The notes under the pieces are model-generated. The model saw only the letters and a program-made list of their open reading frames with translations. It was not told the DNA's origin and ran no database searches. A stretch of DNA of 64,000 bases from Dugong dugon (lineage: Eukaryota > Chordata > Mammalia > Sirenia > Dugongidae): positions 6,609,001-6,673,000 of the forward strand of contig CM057465.1 of the NCBI GenBank assembly GCA_030035585.1, in the 5' to 3' direction. The position numbers and the translations under genes are program-made. Every line of letters begins with the position of its first letter. The first letter of the stretch is position 1. Below are positions 27,001 through 34,000 of this stretch, one piece after another.

Positions 27001-27880
27001 AGTAGGTTTGATAGTTTTGTTTTGTAAACAGTACATGTTAAGTCACATGTAGGCTATACTGGTGATGTTGTATTTCGTATCTCTAATGTTGGAGGTTTTA
27101 AACAAAAACACACACACTGTGGTAGAACTAGCAAGGGACCGCTTATCTTCCAAAGGTCTCAGAGAAAGAAACCAAGACGTTTATTAGGAGTCCCAGGTCC
27201 TACAGTAGCTTTTAGAATCGGACACACCTTCCTTAATCAAGCCACTCAGAATGTTCTGTGGGCTCATGGAGTACGCAGCTCGTTCAAGTCGTTTGGTTTT
27301 TAGAGTTAGGTTTTCTTGAATTTTGCTTTAAGCTCAGGTAAGAATTAACTAACCTTCCTGTGCCTACAGAATGGGAGTGACCCCCACCGGGAAACAGGTT
27401 TCCTGAAAGAATGGAAAGCCTCATGGCAGATACATAATACAAAACAATGTAATAATAACCGTTGCCATCGAGTCGATTCTGACTCACAGCCACCCTACCG
27501 GACAGAGTAGAACTGCCTCAGAGGGTTTCCGAGGAGTGGCTGGTGGATTTGAACTGCCGACCTTTAGGTTAGCAGCCGAGCTCTTAACCACTCTACACCA
27601 GCAGGGCTCCACAAAACAAATAGTTGGTGTAAATGCAGATAACTGAGTGTGACCTTTGTAGGTGGGTACCTGTAGGCTCCTTTTTAAATAGATGCAAATC
27701 CAGAATCCCTAATGCCCTTGTTTTAGTTACTAATGCTTCTTCCCTCAATATGGAAACTGACGTTTGACATCTTCTTTTTAGCACGATGACTACATGTTCA
27801 GCCGGGTTCTGACCCTTGATCTCTCTCAGTATCCAGACACCGAAGGCCAAGAAAGCAAGAGATACCAGGAGTCCCATTAG
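1..27880 (+). CDS. SMC1B: SMC1B, C-terminal part (meiosis-specific cohesin subunit SMC1 beta)
   Basis: Eight coding exons (1-59, 11240-11338, 17190-17346, 17869-18023, 19011-19162, 23334-23403, 26478-26588, 27782-27880) splice in frame at AG/GT borders into 299 residues plus a TAG stop. Family knowledge: SMC1 beta pairs with SMC3 and a kleisin (REC8 or RAD21L) to form cohesin rings that hold sister chromatids together in meiosis. Seen here are the end of the coiled coil (QKEVEAQL and [13 protein letters not shown] regions), the ABC signature [18 protein letters not shown], the Walker B and D-loop segment [15 protein letters not shown], and a short tail ending RYQESH. The recalled human protein is 1,235 residues, so the N-terminal head, hinge and most of the coils lie left of the window. 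The frame is open throughout with no lesion. SMC1A is less likely because the order [18 protein letters not shown] and [10 protein letters not shown] matches the meiotic paralogue. The introns carry the L1 and RTE insertions described separately. Confidence 0.96.
60..2386. other. SMC1B intron, unannotated part
   Basis: This is intronic sequence before the L1-split MITE. I see no exon with proper splice borders and no repeat family I can name. The open frames here are short and uncharacteristic. Confidence 0.5.
2387..2454 (+). mobile_element. Left part of a hAT-type MITE interrupted by L1
   Basis: Sequence from CACTGGCTCCCAAATCC to GAGACTGCATTT continues at 10032-10104 (CTAGCGACTCCCAGG to ACCACACTTTGAGTAGC). 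The joined pieces look like a MER1-type (hAT-Charlie) MITE such as MER3 or MER58. The family name is from memory; the continuity across the L1 is directly visible. Confidence 0.6.
2443..2454. repeat. Target-site duplication, left copy (L1)
   Basis: GAGACTGCATTT here is repeated exactly at 10032-10043 and flanks the L1. Confidence 0.9.
3470..7260 (-). pseudogene. L1 ORF2 (endonuclease and reverse transcriptase), broken
   Basis: The APE endonuclease starts at 7260 with [17 protein letters not shown] and CCLQETHLK (pieces 7260-6721). A linker and Z region occupies 6648-5878. The reverse transcriptase at 5661-4882 has [30 protein letters not shown] and the catalytic FADDMILY. Thumb and C-terminal parts occupy 4834-4370 and 4006-3569 ([14 protein letters not shown] and [10 protein letters not shown]). 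Open pieces are separated by stops or frameshifts, with at least five breaks. Confidence 0.9.
7701..8720 (-). pseudogene. L1 ORF1 (RNA-binding chaperone), broken
   Basis: Three open pieces cover the protein. An N-terminal part begins [16 protein letters not shown] (8720-8496). A coiled coil carries [16 protein letters not shown] (8496-8209). An RRM plus C-terminal domain carries [17 protein letters not shown] and [19 protein letters not shown], ending VLRLDNQ (8201-7701). These are the standard L1 ORF1p trimer parts. The breaks lie near 8496 and between 8209 and 8201. Confidence 0.88.
8721..10031 (-). promoter_or_regulatory. L1 5' UTR (internal promoter region)
   Basis: GC-richer DNA upstream of ORF1 extends to the target duplication, so the L1 internal promoter region is retained. 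The opposite (+) strand carries an unusually long open frame (9475-9936), described in the findings. Promoter activity is inferred from the family. Confidence 0.7.
10032..10104 (+). mobile_element. Right part of the L1-split hAT-type MITE
   Basis: This continues the element begun at 2387. The first 12 bases are the right copy of the L1 target duplication. The end ACCACACTTTGAGTAGCAAGG resembles MER1-type termini. Confidence 0.6.
10491..10579 (-). mobile_element. AfroSINE fragment, internally deleted
   Basis: Antisense AfroSINE tail (CCGTTGCCATCAAGCTGATT, AGCGACCCTATAGGACAGAG) jumps directly to the head (GAGCTCTTAATCACTGTGCC), so the middle is missing. Confidence 0.85.
10580..11200 (+). repeat. 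Old dispersed repeat containing a minisatellite
   Basis: Phrases such as ACAGCAGTGAATATGACC, AACAAAATGATAAACAG and GTGAAGATTTTAGCTTTTA belong to a widespread old mammalian repeat also visible at 19920-20448, 22717-23160 and 41030-41420. I cannot name the family securely. Confidence 0.45.
10871..11011 (+). repeat. 35-bp minisatellite, four units
   Basis: Units at 10871-10905, 10906-10940, 10941-10975 and 10976-11011 share GGACGTGGGCCTGCTGTGT and CCAAGCAGAGTGC with one or a few changes; the last has one extra base. Confidence 0.95.
11240..11338 (+). CDS. SMC1B: SMC1B coding exon
   Basis: This is a 33-codon, phase 0/0 exon after the acceptor TTTTTCAG and before GTACTAG. It reads [15 protein letters not shown] then [18 protein letters not shown], an acidic stretch of the SMC1B C-terminal coil. 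Confidence 0.93.
11883..12360 (+). mobile_element. Old LTR, MaLR-like (ERVL-MaLR kin), fossil
   Basis: It starts TGTTATGGATTGAATTATG and ends near GCAGCACTAGATAACTAAGG, with the AATTGTGAGAAAATAAATTT box typical of MST/MLT-type LTRs. A partial antisense AfroSINE (12247-12313) sits inside it. No internal retroviral part adjoins it. The same family recurs at 63147-63993. The precise subfamily is not determined. Confidence 0.6.
12247..12313 (-). mobile_element. AfroSINE 3' fragment inside the MaLR-like LTR
   Basis: AACCAAACCCGCTGCCGTCA and TTCCGACTCGTAGCAACCC are the antisense AfroSINE tail. Short matching CCACCC/ACCCAC flanks fit a 5'-truncated insertion. Confidence 0.8.
12540..12722 (-). mobile_element. 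AfroSINE, long type, antisense
   Basis: The tail-to-head order is complete: AGTGAGTCGAGTCTGACTCA, GGACAGAGCAGAACTGCCC, GGTTTCCGAGGCTGTAAATC, CCACATCTTTCTCCTGC, GTTAGCAGCTGAGCCACC. This is the variant with the extra GCTGTAAATCTTTACTGAAG block. Confidence 0.9.
13200..13362 (+). mobile_element. AfroSINE, full length with target duplication
   Basis: Head TGGTGCAGTGGGTAAGAGC, tRNA-like promoter GCTGCTAACC and GTTTGAATCCACCAGC, body and a T-rich end. Exact 15-bp duplications (ATATGGTATGATATA) flank it at 13185-13199 and 13363-13377, so it is a fairly young insertion. Confidence 0.95.
13413..16575 (+). mobile_element. RTE-type LINE, near full length, decayed
   Basis: An element of about 3.2 kb of the RTE clade (afrotherian RTE1-like, kin of BovB). 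An APE-type endonuclease reads [19 protein letters not shown] and [11 protein letters not shown] (13815-14378). A linker is followed by reverse transcriptase with [35 protein letters not shown] and the catalytic [10 protein letters not shown] (14819-15880). The 3' end is the conserved GACTGGACGGCACCTAACCA. The frame is broken in at least five places, so it is dead. It lies sense-oriented in the SMC1B intron. No clear target duplication was found. Confidence 0.92.
16780..16995 (+). repeat. L2 LINE 3' fragment
   Basis: AAGTGTTACCTTCCTCCTGG, GGGGCAAGGACTGAGTATTT and CTAATACATAGTAGGCGAGC follow the order of the L2 3' end. Assigned from memory of the consensus. Confidence 0.7.
17190..17346 (+). 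CDS. SMC1B: SMC1B coding exon
   Basis: This 157-nt exon has phase 0 at the start and phase 1 at the end, with acceptor CCTAATAG and donor GTGAAA. It encodes heptad-rich coil, from [18 protein letters not shown] through [16 protein letters not shown] to [14 protein letters not shown]. Confidence 0.95.
17869..18023 (+). CDS. SMC1B: SMC1B coding exon
   Basis: This 155-nt exon completes a split Ala codon and ends on a codon boundary. It runs from [18 protein letters not shown] to [16 protein letters not shown], the point where the returning coil enters the C-terminal ATPase head. The donor is GTATGT. Confidence 0.96.
18024..19010. other. SMC1B intron, nothing identified
   Basis: No exon, named repeat or RNA gene seen between these two SMC1B exons. 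Confidence 0.5.
19011..19162 (+). CDS. SMC1B: SMC1B coding exon with ABC signature motif
   Basis: This 152-nt exon after GTTTCAG encodes [18 protein letters not shown], then [17 protein letters not shown] and [14 protein letters not shown] is the ABC-type signature (C-loop) that contacts the ATP bound by the SMC3 head. The donor is GTGAGG, and the last codon (Ser) is split 2/1. Confidence 0.97.
19163..19919. other. SMC1B intron, nothing identified
   Basis: No recognisable repeat or exon, apart from a short CAACAACAAAC stretch near 19480. Confidence 0.5.
19920..20448 (+). repeat. Old dispersed repeat, left part, split by RTE
   Basis: TGTGTGCCGGGTGCTGTTGT, GGGAAGACAGATAATAAATA, AGGAACAGCAAATGTAAAGG and GTGGAGAATAGACTCTGCAG form a familiar ancient mammalian repeat. 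It resumes at 22717 after the RTE (GTCAGGGATGACTCCGTGGG, GCCATTAACTGAGATGAAG). Family name uncertain. Confidence 0.5.
20449..20460. repeat. Target-site duplication, left copy (RTE)
   Basis: GACAGACAGGTG is repeated exactly at 22705-22716 and flanks the RTE copy. Confidence 0.88.
20461..22704 (-). mobile_element. RTE-type LINE with large internal deletion
   Basis: Second RTE copy, read on the - strand from the 5' end near 22704 to the GACGGCACCTAACCACACCA tail at 20461. Compared with the copy at 13413, the block equivalent to about 15250-16210, which holds the catalytic part of the reverse transcriptase, is absent. The junction lies near 20835. Endonuclease and linker pieces remain. Exact 12-bp duplications flank it, so the boundaries are firm. 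The element cannot be autonomous. Confidence 0.92.
22717..23160 (+). repeat. Old dispersed repeat, right part
   Basis: Continuation of the repeat at 19920-20448 after the RTE target duplication. Confidence 0.45.
23334..23403 (+). CDS. SMC1B: SMC1B coding exon with Walker B motif
   Basis: This 70-nt exon after TTCCCTAG reads [17 protein letters not shown] then NTNIGK. FFVLDE is Walker B with its catalytic Glu, and the following DAALD is the D-loop. The donor is GTAAGT. Confidence 0.97.
23404..24467. other. SMC1B intron, nothing identified
   Basis: No exon or named repeat recognised; mostly unique-looking sequence. Confidence 0.5.
24471..24950 (-). mobile_element. RTE-type LINE 3' fragment
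   Basis: Antisense 3' end of the same RTE family. GAGGTGCTGTCGATTCAG, AGCATGATGTCCTTCTCC and AAGACAGATTTGTTCATCC align in order with the ends of the other copies. It is 5' truncated. Confidence 0.88.
25571..25775 (+). mobile_element. TA-flanked Tc1/mariner-like MITE, copy 1
   Basis: Starts CAGTAAAACCTGCTAAAGCC and ends with the inverted form GGCTCTCCCAGGTTTCACTG, bordered by TA on both sides. It aligns along its length with the reverse complement of 48061-48244. No transposase frame is present. The family name is unknown to me. Confidence 0.75.
26478..26588 (+). CDS. SMC1B: SMC1B coding exon
   Basis: This 37-codon exon after TTCCCAG encodes [18 protein letters not shown], then [19 protein letters not shown], the last strands and helix of the ATPase head (H-loop region). 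The donor GTAAGA is followed 15 bases later by a run of 18 G. Confidence 0.96.
26604..26621 (+). repeat. Run of 18 G beside an SMC1B splice donor
   Basis: An uninterrupted G tract starts 15 bases after the exon ending at 26588. Confidence 0.95.
27459..27610 (-). mobile_element. AfroSINE, short type, antisense
   Basis: CCGTTGCCATCGAGTCGATT, GTTTCCGAGGAGTGGCTGG and GTTAGCAGCCGAGCTCTTAA. ACAAAACAA on both sides (27439 and 27611) may be the target duplication. Confidence 0.93.
27782..27880 (+). CDS. SMC1B: SMC1B terminal coding exon and stop
   Basis: After the acceptor CTTTTTAG the frame reads [16 protein letters not shown], then [16 protein letters not shown] and TAG at 27878-27880. The body matches the family. 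The final residues differ from the recalled human tail (KRHGESR), an ordinary place for divergence. Confidence 0.95.
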   Translation, partial: HDDYMFSRVLTLDLSQYPDTEGQESKRYQESH

Positions 27881-28325
27881 GAGCGAGTGCCCTCGTGAGC
27901 CGCTGTCAACTCCCAGCCACGGGACAGTCATGTAGTGGTCAGGTTAATCACGGCTTAGTTCCCACGCTGCCCTTCACACAGCTCTCGCGTAACGACTTCT
28001 TGAGCAGGAAGGAGCAGCCTCACGTGCTAAGAAAAATCGTACCTAAGAGCAACGTAGCTGTAGCTCCTCCGGGGAGGCGTGTTTAAGGTCCACCCTTGCA
28101 GGGAGTTTCCAGTGAGAGTTAACTCTGAATGAGTTTAAGGAAAAAGTTAACAATTTCGTACCATTATTTAACTAAACAATCTAGTAAGTTGCTAACTATT
28201 GGCACCTTTAAGTAATCTTAGTTTTTAAATGATAGTTATAGAGTGGTTAGTTGTTTTATGGAAAATCATTTCAGAGAAACTGTTTATGAATATTGAAGAT
28301 ATCAATAAAAAATAATTTCAAACAT
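27881..28325 (+). other. SMC1B: SMC1B 3' UTR with polyadenylation signal
   Basis: AT-rich sequence follows the stop. AATAAA lies at 28304-28309, giving a 3' UTR of about 440 nt if cleavage occurs 10-20 nt later. No earlier AATAAA was seen. Confidence 0.75.
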
Positions 28326-29934
28326 CTCCAATCTATAACTTTGGAAACTAAAAACCATTTTAATGGTAAAATTGAAATGTGTCTGCTCCAATGCAATCTA
28401 AATGTTTCTAATATAATTTGTTAAGAAGGAAATATCAGAAAACACAGGCTTTCTCAGGTAACAACTGGCTTCTCAAATCCACTGTTCTGGGCAGGAAAAA
28501 AACATGCAGAATTTTCAACAGTACTTCATTTGTTTCAAAACGGAGCTGAAAAACTCTAGGACGCCCGTGGTGGTCTCCTCAGTAAGACTGTGCTGGGTCC
28601 AGGAGCTAACCATCGAGCAGCCTCCTGAAGTGATGGAGTTGCTTCCCAGCAGCTCATCGTCATTGCCCGTAACAACAGAACACATTCTGTGCCTGAGAAA
28701 CAGATTAAGTCACAAGATACGGTTCCTGCCCTCGTGGGTGAATCTGGGGTCACTGTTTATTGTGTAGTGCTGGCCACACCGTCTGAGTCCCCTGCTCCTC
28801 CCTCTCTGGAAGAGACATCAGCTTGAATTCTGAATGTCCTGTAGATGCTGCCAGGGGCTCACATTATTAGACCCCTGGCTCTTGCTGGGTGATCCTAACT
28901 CTCTTCTAACACCAACGCCTCGACGCCAGTGAGCCTTCAGAGCAGTCAGCTCGGGACAGCGCAGCACCCTGTGCAGGGCAGACTCCATAAACCACAGGGC
29001 TTGGGGGAATGGGCTGGGGCCCAACGCTCAAACCTCAGTGACATGTACAACAGGAGCCTAACAGAAACGCCAGCCAGCTTTACACACATTAAGTGGTTAA
29101 GAGGCACACAGATAACAACAAACAGGGAGCTTGCTCTTGAAAATGACCTTCCGTTGACTTGTGGCCATGAGCGTGACAAGGCTGCCGCTTGTGGCACTGG
29201 AAGGAAGGGGCTCACATTCTCACCCAGACGGGGTGGGTGTGGGGGACCAAGCAGGGAGAGCAACTGGCCGGGTGTGTGTGGCCTGTTGCGTTTTCCTGAG
29301 CAGCTCGTGCAGCTGGGCGAGGTTTCCATTCACCTGCGAGGGGTCAGCAAACCGCATCTTAAAGGGCCAGACTAATTCCTTAGGGTTTGGTGAGGCAGCA
29401 AGGAGGCTCCTAAAGAGATACCTGTATAATTATTTAAAATGGAATCATTTAAAAACGTAGAAACCATTCTAGCTTGAATAAGCAAACGGCCATAATTTGT
29501 GGTCCCAACCTGTTTCTCACAGAACTGAACATAAGCAGTGCATGTCCCTCACAGTGCGCCCTTTTGGATCAATCGTGAGGAACAGCTGCATTTTAAACAA
29601 GCGTGACAGCAGGACTGGTTCAGACCCAGTCACTCATTACAGGGGCTCCTGGAAGCGCTGGAGATTCCCGTGAATCACCGGCTGACTTCTCCAGCTCTGT
29701 GTCCTGATTGGCCCCTTCAGTGCTCGTGACACGCTACATTCCAGTCCTCTCAGATTAGGATCGACACCCCTGACTGCACTGTGTAAACACTTTACAGTGT
29801 TTGCTTTGTAAAAGATTTAAAACACATTCAAGTAATCACTGACTTAGTTTCACAACTGAGTGGCAACTCAGGCTACACTCCTCATTAAACAGGTAACGTC
29901 AAGCCGCCTCCTACCTGGGGAAACGCTGAGCATG
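28326..29934. other. Intergenic spacer between convergent SMC1B and FAM118A 3' ends
   Basis: About 1.6 kb with no exon or named repeat recognised. Both genes point into it, so transcription that runs past either end would overlap the other. Confidence 0.6.
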
Positions 29935-31050
29935 CAGGGTCGCAGTTAATGTTTTATTTAGGACCAGAGTGACAAAGATGTGTTTTCCATGCTTGGAAAG
30001 GAAAGGAAAATGGTCTTGGGCGGGTCTCTGGCTTATCTCTCGTTCACACTCCATCCCAGCCTTCATGTTCCTTTTGTTGTTAACTCTGGACACTGGGGAG
30101 CTTCAGTGCCACCGGCAGGGAGTGGCACAGGCCTGGTGAGACAGCCACATCAAAAGCCGGCAGCCTCTGAGCGGAGACCAAGCAGGGCTGGGATGCGGAG
30201 ACAGCCAGCTCTCGCTCCAGCCACAGAAGCTCCCGGCCACAGCACTACCAGCTCCTCACCGTGGCCACGGGAGGAGAGCTTCCGGAGATGAGAATAGAAA
30301 GGTTGGGCCTCATCCACAAATAAAGACTTAAAAAGCTTGGCATTTATACTGTAACTAAAAGCTAGCAACGTGGTCTTTTGCCCACTGGCAATGTCCCCAG
30401 ATGGACGTGCGCGACACTGAAGTGAACCTTGAAAAGGCCTCTGGCTCCTCGTGACTTCACACCACTGAGCTGTCGGTGTACCTGCCCTTTCTCTGGAACT
30501 GAAGTCACTAAAATGACACCATTCCAAAGAAGCCCTCTTTAGCTAATCGTTTTTTAAAAATGCCATTCTCACTAGCTGATCCAGGGGCGTGCAGAATCCA
30601 CTTGTTCTTCGCTATGAACAGTATAACAAACATACCTTTAATTTTTTTCTACAGTAACAGATGTTTCCACATGAAAACCATAGAATGTAAGTGGGTTCTT
30701 GTTTTCTCTTTGGCAACCACTGTTGCGAGGATGGTCTTACTCTCCCCGTTTCACTGGAAAAAGCAACCTTGATGAAGAGGGCGTGTGTCCCTGCCCCGGT
30801 TTGGTCCCTGAGGTAGTTGTCCATCCGTCCTTACAAAGTGTACCTGAAGCGTGCGCCTCCCTCCTAGCGGTCAGACACAGTGGGCTCCCGTACCCAGCCT
30901 CGCTCCCACACAGCTCTTTTGGGGTGTATGATGGTCCAGAATTGAGAGATCCCGTGCGGAGTTCTCTGGACATTCCTCATCGTGTGTGTGTGGCACTGTG
31001 GTTACAGAAGGCTGGTTTTCAAGTTGCAGGTTTTATTGGTTTTAAACATT
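29935..31050 (-). other. FAM118A: FAM118A 3' UTR with polyadenylation signal
   Basis: It begins after the stop codon at 31051-31053. AATAAA on the - strand lies at 29953-29958, giving about 1.1 kb. An AATAAA at 31032-31037 is only 14 nt after the stop and is unlikely to be the main site. Confidence 0.65.
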
Positions 31051-31070
31051 TCAAGACCCTCCAGCATCAT
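31051..31070 (-). CDS. FAM118A: FAM118A last coding exon
   Basis: After the acceptor GTTTAAACAG only 20 coding bases remain, ATGATGCTGGAGGGTCTTGA, which with the split codon read DDAGGS and stop, the recalled mammalian FAM118A terminus. The rest of the exon is 3' UTR. Confidence 0.9.
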
Positions 31071-34000
31071 CTGTTTAAACAAAAGAAAGGAATACCGAAA
31101 CATTAAAATTCAGCTACAAAAGTATTTGCAATAGGATTTCTATTTCAGAAACTGCTTCACATTGTGTGTGTGTACCAAGGAGCCCTGGTGGTGCAGTGGT
31201 TAAGCACTCGGCTGCTAACCAAAAGGTCAGCAGTTCGAACCCACCAGCAGCTGTGGCGGTAAGCTTCCGTAAAGATTCCAGCCTCAGAAACCCTCCGGGG
31301 CAGTTCTACTCTGTCCCACAGGGTTGCTATGAGTCACAATCAACTCCACAGCAGTGGATTTGGTTTTGGTCTGGTGTGTGTACTAGAGACTTGGAAAACC
31401 CCTCCAAACAGAAACAGTAGCAACTGTCCAGAAAAGGGGACAAAGTAAATTACAACAGGGTTTGCAAAGACCCAGGAAATCCTAGCCCAAGAGTCCATGT
31501 GGTGGTTCCACTCTGAGTGGATGGGGAGGGTCATCACTGAAGGGAAGGCCTGTGCAAGGCTCAGACACACCCCACCGGCCCAATCAGCTGAAGGGCCAAC
31601 CAGTTGAAAACCAATCAGTTTTCTTGGGGCTGTGGCCTGCATCCAATATATATGGATGTTCTGGCAAAGCTCTCTCTGGATACTGCATCTGACTCATCAT
31701 CCTCTGACCTCCAGTTACTGGGACATGAGCCCCTGCAACCACCTGAGTCTGGAGAAGCCTGATGCCTGACCCACGGATTTGGGACTTGCCAGTCTCCACA
31801 ACTGTGTGAGCCACTTCCTTGAGATAAACCTCTCTCTATATATTTACAGGGCCCTGGTGGCACAATGGTTAAGAACTTGGCTGCTAACCGAAAGGTCAGC
31901 AGTACGAATCCACCAGTTGCTCCATGGAAACCCTACTCAGGCAATTCTACTCTGCCCTATAGGGTCGCTATAAGTCGGAACAAACTTGACGGCAAGAGGT
32001 TTTAACGGGTTATATATATTCATAATATACATGCTTCCCTGGTTTTACGCCTCTAGATAACCCAGCCTAAGATATTTAGAAAATAGGCAATTAACATGTT
32101 AAATGCTTCGGAGCGCTCAAAAATCCCTAGTGGATTGTTACATAGGTGTTTACTCTGGTTTTCTTATTTAAAGTAAGAAAAAATAAATTCCAGTTCTCTG
32201 AAAATCCTCTCTCTCAAATGCTGTCAGGGATGGGTTAGCATAAGATGACCAGGGAGGCTCCCAGTGCCCCCAAAAATGTCAAAAGATAGCATGATGAAAA
32301 CAGTGGGATGTTATGTGAAAAGATAACTCAGAAAACACGAGCTCCCAGAAATTACAGAGAACACTGCCAAAACAAAAATTTAACCCAGGGGCTAGAACAT
32401 GATTTTGAGAAATCTTCTAGAAAGTTTTTTTTTAATGGAACCAGAAAATGAAAATTAAGAGACATTAGAGAAAACCTAAGAGGCATTAGAAATCAACCCA
32501 GGAGATCCCAATTAGTATGAATTTCAGGAAGAGAGAAAAGAGGAGACGAAAGGAAGAAATAATCAAGGAAATAAGAGATTATTCCAGAACTAGAAAATGA
32601 AGGGGAAAAAAAAAGGTAGGGTAAATAAAGACTTCCACCTAAACAAATCCTCTGAAAATTTCTAGACATCAAGGAAAAAGATCCCAAAAGCTTTCAGAAA
32701 GGAGAGTAACAGGCCATCTACAAATCAATGAGAATGAGACCGCCATCAGCCCCTCCAAGTCAATGATGACAAGACCGCCACCAGCCCCTCCAATGACAGT
32801 GAGACCGCCATCAGCCCCTCCGAGTCAATGACGACGAGACCACCATCAGCCCAAGTCAATGACGACGAGACCGCCATCAGCCCCTCCGAGTCAATGACAG
32901 TGAGACCGCCATCAGCCCCTCCAAGTCAATGACGACGAGACCACCATCAGCCCAAGTCAATGACGACGAGACCGCCATCAGACCCTCCTCATCAGACTCA
33001 GGACAGTGGCGGTCCAGGGGAAAATTACCACCAAGAATTCTAGACTCAACGACCAGTGGAACATGAGGGTGCACTGGAGACATCTGAGACACGGCAGCAC
33101 CTGGAAGTTCACCTCATGTACATGGTGTCCGGGGGGAGCTCCTGAAGGACGTACGAATGGGGAACAAGAACGAGGAAGCCTCAGGAGAGCAAGGAATTAA
33201 GTCCCGGTGACAAGTACGCAGCATTAGAACAGAGCGGGAGGTGAGAAGGTGGGAAGGTAACTGAGAAAATTGTGGAAACACGTTATTTTCTGGGCAACAA
33301 AAGGAAGAGGAATCTAAAAACTCCTCAAAAAATAAAAACAAACACAAGTACATTAAGGTCACAATATGAAACAAACAAGGAGCACTTCACAAGACATAAG
33401 ATAAACCACCCTTGACCTTGTCTACACGCCCTTCAAATGGCTTGGAAGTCCTGCGCTCAGGAGTCATCACACAGGACATTAACCCAACACAAGCTGGCTC
33501 TCCAAGAAAGAATATTTGCATTGTTTTAACAATGTAAATACTTTCCTGTGGTTTTTTAATGTATAGACAGGTTGGAGGCTTCATCATTTCCTCTCTGTTC
33601 TGTAGTCAACCTTGACAAGGGAGAAGGGCCAGACTTAGGGAAGTGATATGAGCGCGGGAGGGGAGGAGGCCGGCGTCACAGCCTGGCCTGCCCTCCGCAG
33701 CAGGAAGTCAGAGGTTTCAGTGCATCACTTAACGTGAAGGAGAACAGAAAAAACACACCCTCACAGCCTGAGAGGAGGGGAAGGCACGTGTCCCTGAGTC
33801 CTGAGAGACTGAGTCCAGTGTGCAAACTATTGAAAGTGCTTTTCTCTGAGACCAAGGTGTCACCTTCGGGGAGAGGAGTGGAAAGCGGTCGGGGGGCAGG
33901 GGGAGGGTTCCTGGTAACGCTGTTTCTGGAACCGGGTACGGTTAGATGAGTAAAATTCATTGAGCTGGCCTTAGAATTTGTGGACTTTCTCTCTGCACGT

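Noticed and set aside
31032-31037. Early AATAAA on the - strand as the FAM118A polyadenylation site
   Set aside because: Only 14 nt after the stop codon; the site at 29953-29958 gives a more usual 3' UTR length.
32726-32988. CRISPR-like array of about 30-bp repeats
   Set aside because: Units are contiguous with no unique spacers, and the genome is mammalian; it is a minisatellite.
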